DNA of 11,946 nucleotides from CAZEUZ01 sp964515805 (lineage in GTDB: Bacteria > Pseudomonadota > Gammaproteobacteria > Pseudomonadales > Cellvibrionaceae): assembly GCA_964515805.1 (NCBI GenBank), contig CAZEUZ010000071.1, positions 1 to 11,946 of the forward strand, read 5' to 3'. The translations under genes were made by a program, and so were the position numbers. The notes beneath the pieces were generated by a model that was not told the DNA's origin, searched no databases, and saw only the letters and a program-made list of their open reading frames with translations. Of the stretch, positions 1 to 7,664 are shown piece after piece. Each line of letters begins with the position of its first letter. The stretch's first letter is position 1.

Positions 1-973
1 TGCCAATAGCATCGGCAGCCATATCGACACCCTCTTTTAGGGAATCCGCTATCCCAGATACATAAACTGCCGCGCCCGCATTGAGAGCAATTAAGTCTGC
101 GGCTTTAGAGGCGATAGGATCATTACTGCCACCTAATGCACAGTTAATTATATTGAGCGACTCCTGAGCGGATGAAACGGTTAGTTCTTTGACGCTCTGA
201 ATGGTTAGTCCGACATCTTCCGGAGTTATCTCGTATTGAACGATTTCTCCGCGATGTAGTTCGGTAACAAAGGTTTTTCCCGCCAATGTTAGTTCATCCA
301 GTCCATCTTCGGAATGAACCACCAAGACATGTTGGCTACCCAGTTTTTTTAATACTTCCGCAAGTGTTCTGCACCATGTTACGTCAAATACGCCGATCAC
401 TTGCCGGACCACCTTTGCTGGGTTAGTGATTGGCCCCAACAAATTGAACAGCGTTCTCATTGCTAGTTCCTTTCTCGGGCCAATAGCGTGTTTCATCGCG
501 CTGTGGTGGGCAGGCGCAAACATAAAACCTACTCCGACTTCTTCAACGCATTTCGCCACTTGCTCAGCAGTGATGGATAAACAGATTCCTGCGGCTTCTA
601 ATACATCGGCGCTGCCTGTGGTGCTGGACACTGACCGATTACCGTGTTTTGCTACTTTACCTCCGCAGGCTGCTACCACGAAGGCGGCGGCAGTAGAAAC
701 ATTAAACAGATTAGCGCCATCTCCTCCAGTACCGCAAGTATCTACCACGTTGTTACTATTAATGCTGACCGGTGTTGATAACTCACGCATAACGCGGGCA
801 GCACCAACCAGCTCATCAACTGTTTCACCCTTCATTTTTAGAGCCACCAAAAACCCGCCGATTTGAGCTGGAGATGCCTGGCCGCTCATAATTTTGTGCA
901 TAATATAGGTCATCTGTTCTTCAGTAAGGTCATGGCGGTTGACCACATGATCCAATATTTCTTCAGTTGACAT
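1..973 (-). CDS. trpD: Anthranilate phosphoribosyltransferase (3'-truncated by window edge)
   Basis: TrpD transfers the phosphoribosyl group of PRPP to anthranilate, the second dedicated step of tryptophan synthesis, in the cytoplasm. I translated 324 codons from ATG at 973 with no stop before the left edge; the family is about 330-345 residues, so only the last 10-20 are missing. Visible hallmarks are an N-terminal helical domain, the PRPP/Mg loop CGTGGDGANLFN (GTGGD at residues 81-85), NVSTAAA, KHGNRSVSS (from 109), GSADVLEAAG, the anthranilate-site stretch GPRKELAMRTLFNLLGPITNP, and DGLDELT carrying the metal-binding Asp-Glu. An AGGA motif 7 bases upstream supports the ATG. It lies 54 bp downstream of trpG on the same strand, as in the trpGDC operons of pseudomonads, so co-transcription is likely; trpC would be expected just outside the window. 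Function is very secure. Confidence 0.97.
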   Translation of the reverse strand, partial: MSTEEILDHVVNRHDLTEEQMTYIMHKIMSGQASPAQIGGFLVALKMKGETVDELVGAARVMRELSTPVSINSNNVVDTCGTGGDGANLFNVSTAAAFVVAACGGKVAKHGNRSVSSTTGSADVLEAAGICLSITAEQVAKCVEEVGVGFMFAPAHHSAMKHAIGPRKELAMRTLFNLLGPITNPAKVVRQVIGVFDVTWCRTLAEVLKKLGSQHVLVVHSEDGLDELTLAGKTFVTELHRGEIVQYEITPEDVGLTIQSVKELTVSSAQESLNIINCALGGSNDPIASKAADLIALNAGAAVYVSGIADSLKEGVDMAADAIG

Positions 974-1027
974 TAAAAATTCCTAACGTTTACCAATCAG
1001 TTGAAATCGAGTATGTTGCTGGGCAAA

Positions 1028-1606
1028 TCAGGCTGTTAAAAAGTTTGCTAACAACTGATGTCCGTGTTCGGTTAAAATCGACTCCGGATGAAATTGTAGT
1101 CCTTCTATCGGAAAATCCCTATGCCTTATTCCCATGATCTCGTCGATACTGTTATCCGGCAGTTGAGTCCATGCAGTGATTTGCATGCAAGCGGGTAAAG
1201 AAGACTTTTCGATCACTAGGGAATGATAGCGGGTAACGTTAAAGGGTCTGGGTAGGCCTCGAAAAACACCTTCACCCGTATGATAAACGGGTGAGGTTTT
1301 ACCGTGCATAACCTGCTTTGCGCGAACGATACGTCCGCCGAACGACTGACCGATAGTTTGATGGCCCAGACAAATGCCCAATAGCGGCTTTTTGCCTGCG
1401 AATGACTTAATGACTGACAACGATATACCGGCTTTGTCAGGCGTGCAAGGACCGGGAGATATGACTATCGAATCCGGGTTCATCTCAATGATATCGTCAA
1501 TGGTTATTTGATCATTGCGAGCGACTTCTACGTTTGCTTTTAATTCCCCCAGATATTGAACTACGTTGTAAGTAAACGAATCGTAGTTATCGATCATCAA
1601 TATCAT
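1028..1606 (-). CDS. trpG: Anthranilate synthase component II (glutamine amidotransferase), TrpG/PabA type
   Basis: This class I glutamine amidotransferase subunit hydrolyses glutamine and passes ammonia to TrpE, giving anthranilate from chorismate. In many bacteria the same subunit also serves PabB for p-aminobenzoate and folate. The 192 residues are full length. The N-terminus MILMIDNYDSFTYN is typical. The nucleophile Cys79 sits in LLGICLGHQ, the oxyanion region is SPGPCTPDKAG, HGKTSPVYH follows, and the His173/Glu175 pair lies in LQFHPES. ATG at 1606 is preferred over Met4 because the family begins at that point; an AGGG motif lies six bases upstream. It is the first gene of the trpG-trpD unit, with trpD 54 bp downstream. 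No Trp-rich leader peptide is visible upstream. TrpG versus a dedicated PabA is decided by the adjacent trpD. Confidence 0.96.
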   Translation of the reverse strand: MILMIDNYDSFTYNVVQYLGELKANVEVARNDQITIDDIIEMNPDSIVISPGPCTPDKAGISLSVIKSFAGKKPLLGICLGHQTIGQSFGGRIVRAKQVMHGKTSPVYHTGEGVFRGLPRPFNVTRYHSLVIEKSSLPACMQITAWTQLPDNSIDEIMGIRHRDFPIEGLQFHPESILTEHGHQLLANFLTA

Positions 1607-1850
1607 AACAGCCCTATCTTACGGTATTCTCTGTTAAACTTTAAAAACCAATCGTTAATTTAATATGCGGTTGCCAGTACTAGGTATTCACTTTATTCTT
1701 GTACAATATCGCTTGAAATATAACAGAGTGTAACTGTTTATTACAGGTCAGGATAACTATTACATAATAAGATGAACAAATAGTGTATGTCTTATGATAA
1801 CTTGCATGCATAAAAAGCGTTAAAATATCGCATCAATTTGGTGAGTGCCT
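1607..1850. promoter_or_regulatory. Divergent intergenic region between trpG and the DUF1631 gene
   Basis: This AT-rich 244-bp spacer must hold the promoters for both trpG (leftward) and the DUF1631 gene (rightward). I see no ORF or leader peptide in it. On the minus strand TATATT (1717-1722) with an upstream TG (1724-1725) looks like an extended -10 element for trpG, but its -35 is poor. Short related motifs recur: CTCTGTTA at 1629-1636, its exact reverse complement TAACAGAG at 1721-1728, and CTGTT at 1734-1738. No convincing rightward promoter was identified. Confidence 0.4.
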
Positions 1851-4112
1851 ATGACTAGACCAGAAAATGAGCTTTATGAGAGATTGGATGTTTCTGATAA
1901 GCTAGGTAGCCAGGAAAATGATCGCTTACCCTCTGTTTTCGAGAATATCCAAAAGCAATCCCTTCGGCACATTAGCCAGCTTACATCCCAGCTTTTCGAT
2001 AGTTGTGATGACCTCTTTTACGATTTGTCTAACAATGCTAAGAGTAACCAACAGCAGGCATTATATTTTGATTCAATGCGTGAGATACGTCTAAAAAGGG
2101 AAATATTACAAAAGGATTGTTTAACGCGATGCAGTGATAGTTTCCAAAAGATAGCGTCGCTAAAGAAGAATATGGCAGCAAATAGCGCGCAGATAAATAG
2201 CGGCAAGGCGTCTCCTAAAATGGATAAGCTTGCCATAGTTGAAAATGATGCGCTGGAAATCGATGTTGCGTTAACCAACATGTCCACCCGCGCAAATGCT
2301 GCCTACACTGAGGAAATTCATGATCTCCAAACGCGCTTTAGTGCGTTATTAAAAGCAAGTGGTTTTGTTAGGGAAGATAACCCATTGCTGCCTGAACATT
2401 TATGCCGTATGTTTGCCGACAGCTGCCGAATCCATTTGGATCTCAATATCAAAGTATTGCTTATACTGCTCAAGCAATTCGAGCGATTTGTCTTGGAGCG
2501 AATGGGGTACGTCTATGTAGAAATTAATCAAATATTTGCCGGCGCAGGTATCTGTCCAAAAATTTCACGTAAGATCAGCAACAACAATAGCGCTAAATCG
2601 ACTGGCGATGCTGATGACAAATCGATGCCACAACACAACCGTTATAATATTCCGCTTTCGAATACTTATAATCATCACTTCTCAATAGAAACATTTAAAC
2701 AACTTTTCACTGATATACGCAAGAGTGATACTCCGCCAGATGGCTTTAAGGTCTACAGTAATAACTCTGGGCCGTTCATTTCATTGGCCCAGCTGGCGGA
2801 TCTGCTCAGCCAAGCACAAATACTTGTCGAACAGGATGATCAGTACGATGTTGAAAAACCTCATCTGCATGACATTACCAGTAAGTTATTGAAGACTCAG
2901 TCTTCAAAGGAATCTCGTGCAGTTGGTGAGAGTGAAGACAGTATTATCAATTTAGTCGCTATGTTTTTTGAGTTCATTCTAGACGATAACACTATTGCAC
3001 TGAAACTGCGTAATCAGATCAGCCGATTGCAAATCCCGGTGTTGAAGTTAGCACTGCAGGACAATACCTTCTTCAGTAATGCGTCACACCCGGCGCGCAA
3101 GTTAATCAATACTATCGCTGCCGTCGGTGTTATTTATAGCGGTGATCGTGATTTAAGCGAAGATAAAACCTACCAGACGATAGTGGATGTAGTGAAGACT
3201 ATTTGCCATCAATATGCATTTGATAACCAAATATTTTCAGAATTATTCCCACAGCTTGAGAAGGTTGTCGAGCAAGATCAACGTCACCGCAGTGCTGTTG
3301 AAAAACGTACGGCACAGATGGAAATTGGCAAGTCAAAAGTCAAACTGGCCAATAAAACCGCGCGTACATTATTGGTGAAAAAACTGCATGGCAAGCCGAT
3401 GCCGAGTGTTGCCCGAGATTTTTTAATCGATCATTGGCTCAATGTAATGGTCATGTCATTGCTCAAATTTTCCGAGAAATCTAAACAGTGGGCGATAGTT
3501 GTACAGGTGGTAGATGATTTGGTGTGGTGTTGTCAAGGCAATAAAGATGACGAATCATTACAGCGATTACGGCAGTTACAGCCTAGTTTATTCAAACGTA
3601 TTGGTGCAGGTCTTAATCTATTGGGCAGAGACAGTCATTCTATAAAACTAGAGTTGAAGCAAATCGAAGTACTGATTAAACAAAGCTTCGAAAAAACTGA
3701 CAGCAAGAGTGAAAAAGAGACTAAAATTACTGAGACAGCGAAAGAAATTATTAAATTAACAGGGGCCACCAATAATAAGACGGCCATTGCACGACAGCAG
3801 GAGCAATTTGCTAAAATTAGCCATAAATCTCTTCAACAAGTGAATAACATGAAATTGGGGGATTGGATCGAATACAAAAATGCGGAAACAAAAGCAGTTA
3901 TCAGATGCAGATTGTTGACTAAAATCGAACCATCAGGCAATTTTCTATTTGTTAATCGTTTTGGTGCAAAAGTACTAGAAAAAAGCCGCCGCGAAGTTGG
4001 TTACGATATTCAGCAAGAAAGGATAAGCGTCATTGATGATGCTCCCTTTTTTGAGCGCACCTTAGCAAAGGTATTTATACGTCTGCGAAACCAATCGATA
4101 CCGAAAACATAA
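1851..4112 (+). CDS. DUF1631 family protein of unknown function
   Basis: This large (753-residue) soluble protein matches what I know of the DUF1631 family, found in gammaproteobacteria including pseudomonads; no biochemical role is assigned. There is no signal peptide or membrane segment, so it is probably cytoplasmic. The protein is mostly helical and charged. Visible parts are an N-terminal region with FENIQKQSLRHI, a central QISRLQIPVLKLALQD segment followed by HPARKLINTIA, a Lys/Glu-rich linker (about residues 615-650), and a C-terminal beta-rich domain (LGDWIEYK, then CRLLTKIEPSGNFLFVNRFG) resembling a PilZ-like barrel. I see no canonical PilZ c-di-GMP motif, so binding is unproven. The start could be GTG at 1845 or ATG at 1851. 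GGTGAG at 1840-1845 is a good ribosome-binding site for the ATG, which I prefer. It stands alone, divergent from trpG, and 104 bp upstream of prsK in the same direction. The family call is fairly secure; function is unknown. Confidence 0.85.
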   Translation: MTRPENELYERLDVSDKLGSQENDRLPSVFENIQKQSLRHISQLTSQLFDSCDDLFYDLSNNAKSNQQQALYFDSMREIRLKREILQKDCLTRCSDSFQKIASLKKNMAANSAQINSGKASPKMDKLAIVENDALEIDVALTNMSTRANAAYTEEIHDLQTRFSALLKASGFVREDNPLLPEHLCRMFADSCRIHLDLNIKVLLILLKQFERFVLERMGYVYVEINQIFAGAGICPKISRKISNNNSAKSTGDADDKSMPQHNRYNIPLSNTYNHHFSIETFKQLFTDIRKSDTPPDGFKVYSNNSGPFISLAQLADLLSQAQILVEQDDQYDVEKPHLHDITSKLLKTQSSKESRAVGESEDSIINLVAMFFEFILDDNTIALKLRNQISRLQIPVLKLALQDNTFFSNASHPARKLINTIAAVGVIYSGDRDLSEDKTYQTIVDVVKTICHQYAFDNQIFSELFPQLEKVVEQDQRHRSAVEKRTAQMEIGKSKVKLANKTARTLLVKKLHGKPMPSVARDFLIDHWLNVMVMSLLKFSEKSKQWAIVVQVVDDLVWCCQGNKDDESLQRLRQLQPSLFKRIGAGLNLLGRDSHSIKLELKQIEVLIKQSFEKTDSKSEKETKITETAKEIIKLTGATNNKTAIARQQEQFAKISHKSLQQVNNMKLGDWIEYKNAETKAVIRCRLLTKIEPSGNFLFVNRFGAKVLEKSRREVGYDIQQERISVIDDAPFFERTLAKVFIRLRNQSIPKT

Positions 4113-4162
4113 ATGTAGGAATCGCAGGTGAGTAGGTGTTTGCTGGTACAAAGTATCAAGCT

Positions 4163-4174
4163 GGTTATATAACC
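4163..4174. promoter_or_regulatory. Perfect 12-bp palindrome upstream of prsK
   Basis: GGTTATATAACC is a perfect inverted repeat 42 bp before the prsK start codon, inside the 104-bp spacer after the DUF1631 gene. Its TATATA core could double as a -10 element, with a weak -35-like CTGGTA at 4143-4148 seventeen bases upstream of TATATA. It may be an operator or a promoter core for prsKR. A chance AT-rich palindrome is possible. No factor-independent terminator is visible in the spacer, so read-through from the upstream gene also cannot be excluded. Confidence 0.3.
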
Positions 4175-4216
4175 CTACGGCTTCATTGCTATTTCAAATT
4201 ATTAGACTGAGAAATT

Positions 4217-6289
4217 ATGGAATCAACGAGTGTCACTGCCTCTGCCTATCTGAGCGCCAGTATCATCAGTTTCATACTTACTGCCATCTATAGTTACCAT
4301 TTTCTTTTACGGAAGCATCACTGGTCCGTGCCGGTAGCGGCATTGGGCACTAGTGTTTGGTTATCTGTTGTCGCTTTATATTATAAAGCCTGGCTGGCAT
4401 GGCAGAATCCTCAACTACTTTTGTATTTTGTAGAAGCTATCCACTATTTTTTCTGGATTAATGCCGTTTTTTTTACGCTTAAAAGAATTTGCAATACAAA
4501 ATTACCTTTCAGTTCAAAATTATTGCTTGGCTTTGGCAGTTTTATTGGTCTCTTAAGTCTGATTCTGTTGATTATTTTTTGGGTCTACGAAGTTGATTTG
4601 GCTCAGGTTTCATTGTTTCACATATGGTCGTCACTATTTCTCGCTCTCATCGGATTAACTAGTATTGAACAACTTTATCGTAATATTAAATATAACCGCT
4701 ATATCAAGATAATGTCTCTTTGCCTGGGTTTGCTATTTATTTTTGATATCTACCTGTATGCAAATGCTATCGTTTTTCATGCCACCGACCCAGACCTTTT
4801 ACAAGTCAGAGCAGGTCTAGTTATGACGGCGCTATCAACGATGTGTATAGGGGCGGCAACCTTGCGCTACGATTTTACCAGCCCGGCCACATTAAATTTT
4901 TCTCGTCCTATCGTTTTCTATTCTACGTCGTTAAGTTTTATTGGTGGTCTATTATCGATTCTCGCAATTAGTGGTTATTACATTAAATCCTATACTGGTG
5001 AATGGGGCATAATTATTTATAGTGCCACTTGTTTTCTAGTTATTATTTCCATAGTGACTTTATACAGCTCGCGTAATTTACGCGAGCTCTTAAGTGTATT
5101 GATTAATAAGCATTTATTCATACACAAGTATGATTACCGATCAGAGTGGCTAAAACTGATTGAAAAGTTGTCTCGACCTTCAAACGCTACCGCTACTTAT
5201 CGCTATGCTCTATCTGCCGTCATGAGTGTGTTTAAGAGTCCGGGTGGCATTTTATGGGTTGCTCAAGGTCACTACTATCGTCCTGTACATTATCGTAATA
5301 CGATGATTGAAATCTCTCTGAATGCAGAGCCGGACAACAGTGAATTTATTCGCATGTTAAAAGAAAAAGAGTGGATTTTTACTCCCAATTTTACAGAGAG
5401 CGAATGGAGTAAAAAATTCAATCAATTATTGCCTAAATGGGCCTTCGATATCCCAAAGTTATGGTTTTTAATGCCTTTGATAACGGAAAATAAGCTGGTT
5501 GGGTTTATCGCATTAACAACCCCTACTATTGACAATAATCTGGGCTGGGAGGATCTTCGCTTAATTAGGGCTGTGGGTAGACAAGTTGCCGATTACCTCT
5601 ATCGTAATCAGCAAGCCGAGCAATTGACGGAGTCCAGACAATTTGATACGTTTAATAAGCTGACGGCGTTTATCATGCACGACCTGAAAAACTTAATTGC
5701 GCAGCAGGCCTTGGTCGTAGAAAATGCCGCGAAGTATAAAAATAACCCTGCTTTTGTTGACGATGCAATAAAAACTATCGATAACTCAGTTTCCAGAATG
5801 AATACCTTGTTGAGAAAACTTCAGCGGAGTCAGCCTGAAGAGATAGTCAGATTATCTCTTCGGGATTTGATAAGCGACGCTTGCCGGCAATGCATGAGTG
5901 GTTCTCCTGCGCCTACACTCAATTTGCCGGAACAAGATTTAACGATAAGAGCAGATAGCCATCGACTTACCATGGCGATAGTCCATTTGATCGTCAATGC
6001 TCAAGATGCGACATCTTCTGGCGGTTATGTCAATGTTACTATGACCGTTGATAAAAATACTGCCGTCATCCAAATTGAAGACAATGGTTCGGGAATGAAT
6101 GAGCAGTTTATTAACGAAAGACTGTTTAAACCTTTTGATACAACTAAAAGTGGCAAAGGTATGGGTATCGGTGTGTATCAAGCACGTGAATATGTTAAGA
6201 ACTTAGATGGTACTTTTTCCGTAACCAGTGCGCCAGGTGAAGGGACAAAATTTGTTATCACTTTACCCAGTGCAACAGACCCAAGTTAA
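4217..6289 (+). CDS. prsK: PEP-CTERM system membrane sensor histidine kinase PrsK
   Basis: PrsK is the sensor kinase paired with PrsR in bacteria that carry PEP-CTERM/exosortase protein sorting and exopolysaccharide production; the physiological signal is not established. This 690-residue protein has about eight hydrophobic membrane segments in residues 1-300, a GAF-like cytosolic domain (about 310-460), and a kinase core. The phosphoacceptor is His488 in FIMHDLKNLIAQ. The ATPase domain shows the N box (Asn594 in VHLIVNAQDA), the G1 box (Asp622 in EDNGSGM), the FKPFDTTKSGKG region, and the glycine-rich GKGMGIG (646-652). The H-box form HDLKNL is characteristic of the family. The start ATG has only a weak ribosome-binding site (TGAG). 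prsR begins 4 bp after the stop, so the two are almost certainly co-transcribed and probably translationally coupled. Domain order, length and partner all agree with PrsK. Confidence 0.93.
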   Translation: MESTSVTASAYLSASIISFILTAIYSYHFLLRKHHWSVPVAALGTSVWLSVVALYYKAWLAWQNPQLLLYFVEAIHYFFWINAVFFTLKRICNTKLPFSSKLLLGFGSFIGLLSLILLIIFWVYEVDLAQVSLFHIWSSLFLALIGLTSIEQLYRNIKYNRYIKIMSLCLGLLFIFDIYLYANAIVFHATDPDLLQVRAGLVMTALSTMCIGAATLRYDFTSPATLNFSRPIVFYSTSLSFIGGLLSILAISGYYIKSYTGEWGIIIYSATCFLVIISIVTLYSSRNLRELLSVLINKHLFIHKYDYRSEWLKLIEKLSRPSNATATYRYALSAVMSVFKSPGGILWVAQGHYYRPVHYRNTMIEISLNAEPDNSEFIRMLKEKEWIFTPNFTESEWSKKFNQLLPKWAFDIPKLWFLMPLITENKLVGFIALTTPTIDNNLGWEDLRLIRAVGRQVADYLYRNQQAEQLTESRQFDTFNKLTAFIMHDLKNLIAQQALVVENAAKYKNNPAFVDDAIKTIDNSVSRMNTLLRKLQRSQPEEIVRLSLRDLISDACRQCMSGSPAPTLNLPEQDLTIRADSHRLTMAIVHLIVNAQDATSSGGYVNVTMTVDKNTAVIQIEDNGSGMNEQFINERLFKPFDTTKSGKGMGIGVYQAREYVKNLDGTFSVTSAPGEGTKFVITLPSATDPS

Positions 6290-6293
6290 TATT

Positions 6294-7643
6294 ATGTCAG
6301 TAGAAAAGCCTACCTTACTTATCATTGAAGACGATGCGGGTTTACAAAGTCAACTGCGTTGGCACTTCGGTGATTACAATGTCATTACTGCTAACGACAG
6401 AAAATCAGCTATAGAAGCGCTTCGTTTAAACGAACCTGCTGTTGTACTGCAAGACCTGGGTCTGCCGCCAGACGCTGAAGGAGTGGAAGAGGGATTTGCT
6501 TGTGTGCAGGAGGTTGTTAAATTAGCGCCCAGCACTAAAATTATTGTGATGACGGGTAATGCTGATTATAGCAACGCTGTCCATGCAGTCGCTTTGGGCG
6601 CCTATGATTTTTACCAAAAACCAGTTAATACCGACACCCTTGATTTGATTGTTCAGCGTGCCTTTCAAATGTTTGAATTGGAAGCCGAAAATCGACGCAT
6701 ACATGAACTACATGAAACAGCATTGGAAGGCATTATATCCTGTGATCCAACTATGCTGAGGATATGCCGCACCTTGGAGAAATTAGCGAATAATAATATC
6801 TCTTGTACATTGATGGGAGAGACAGGTTCTGGCAAGGAAGTTATGGCTCAGGCTTTGCACAATATTAGCGACCGAAAAAATAAACGTTTTATTGCCATCA
6901 ACTGTGCATCCATACCCGAAAATTTGATGGAGAGCGAACTGTTTGGTCATGAAAAAGGGGCTTTCACCGGTGCCGATAAACGCACGTTGGGGAAAATCGA
7001 GCTTGCTCACGAAGGTACCTTGTTTTTAGATGAAATTGGCGATATGCCCTATAATCTTCAGGCTAAACTGTTGCGTTTTTTGCAGGAGCGGCATTTTGAA
7101 AGAGTGGGTGGGCGAGAAGAAATTTTTGTCGATGTTAGAGTGATCTGCGCAACTCATAAGAATTTAGAGCGAATGGTCGAAGACGAGTCTTTCAGGGAAG
7201 ATTTATTTTATCGTCTCTGTGAGATTGATATTCATATTCCACCTCTCAGGGAAAGGCAAGGAGATAAGGTGCTGCTAGCCCGTCATTTTTTGCGCATGTT
7301 TGCCGACCAACATAATCGGTCTATCAATGGTTTTTCGCCCGATGCAGTCGCCGCTATCGAAGCCTATGATTGGCCGGGCAATGTAAGAGAGTTGAGCAAT
7401 AAAATCAAGCGCGCCACGGTTATGTGTGAAGGCAAAACCATCTCTGCTGAAGATATCGGTTTGGAAGAGGATAATGAGGAACCCATTAATTTAAGGGCAG
7501 TGAGAGACGATGCCGAAAAGAAAGCAATTGTAAAATCATTGACCATGAATGATAACAATGTTTCAGCAGCTGCAAAGTTGTTGGGCGTCACCCGGCCGAC
7601 GATGTATGGACTAATGAAAAAGTACGATATCAGCCAAACCTGA
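6294..7643 (+). CDS. prsR: PEP-CTERM-box sigma-54-dependent response regulator PrsR
   Basis: PrsR is an NtrC/AtoC-like activator that, once phosphorylated by PrsK, should remodel sigma-54 RNA polymerase at promoters of exopolysaccharide and PEP-CTERM genes. It has 449 residues in three domains. The receiver (about 1-125) has acidic Asp13/Asp14, phosphoacceptor Asp54 in VVLQDLGLPP, Thr87 and Lys109. The AAA+ domain has Walker A GETGSGKE (175-182), the sigma-54 contact loop GAFTGA (222-227), Walker B FLDE (Asp246-Glu247), and WPGNVREL near its end. A Fis-type helix-turn-helix lies at the C-terminus (about 421-442). The reading frame is open upstream to 6228, but the receiver begins at ATG 6294 and the upstream codons only overlap prsK, so I chose 6294. 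It is converged on by uvrD, with only 21 bp between their ends. Confidence 0.95.
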   Translation: MSVEKPTLLIIEDDAGLQSQLRWHFGDYNVITANDRKSAIEALRLNEPAVVLQDLGLPPDAEGVEEGFACVQEVVKLAPSTKIIVMTGNADYSNAVHAVALGAYDFYQKPVNTDTLDLIVQRAFQMFELEAENRRIHELHETALEGIISCDPTMLRICRTLEKLANNNISCTLMGETGSGKEVMAQALHNISDRKNKRFIAINCASIPENLMESELFGHEKGAFTGADKRTLGKIELAHEGTLFLDEIGDMPYNLQAKLLRFLQERHFERVGGREEIFVDVRVICATHKNLERMVEDESFREDLFYRLCEIDIHIPPLRERQGDKVLLARHFLRMFADQHNRSINGFSPDAVAAIEAYDWPGNVRELSNKIKRATVMCEGKTISAEDIGLEEDNEEPINLRAVRDDAEKKAIVKSLTMNDNNVSAAAKLLGVTRPTMYGLMKKYDISQT

Positions 7644-7664
7644 TATTAAAGCTTGAAATAATAC

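Noticed and set aside
426..866. Plus-strand open frame of 146 codons
   Set aside because: It lies wholly antisense to trpD, whose translation shows all family motifs; the antisense product resembles nothing.
1607..1850. Trp attenuator with leader peptide upstream of trpG
   Set aside because: No short ORF with clustered Trp codons and no terminator-like hairpin was found on the minus strand.
6228..6293. Upstream extension of prsR
   Set aside because: The extra codons overlap the end of prsK out of frame; the receiver domain starts right after ATG 6294, as in the family.
6360..6380. TGGCAC sequence resembling a sigma-54 -24 element
   Set aside because: It lies inside the prsR coding region and lacks a TTGC -12 element at the right distance.
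7644..7664. Shared terminator between convergent prsR and uvrD
   Set aside because: The 21-bp gap is A/T rich with no stable stem; any terminator would have to lie within the genes.
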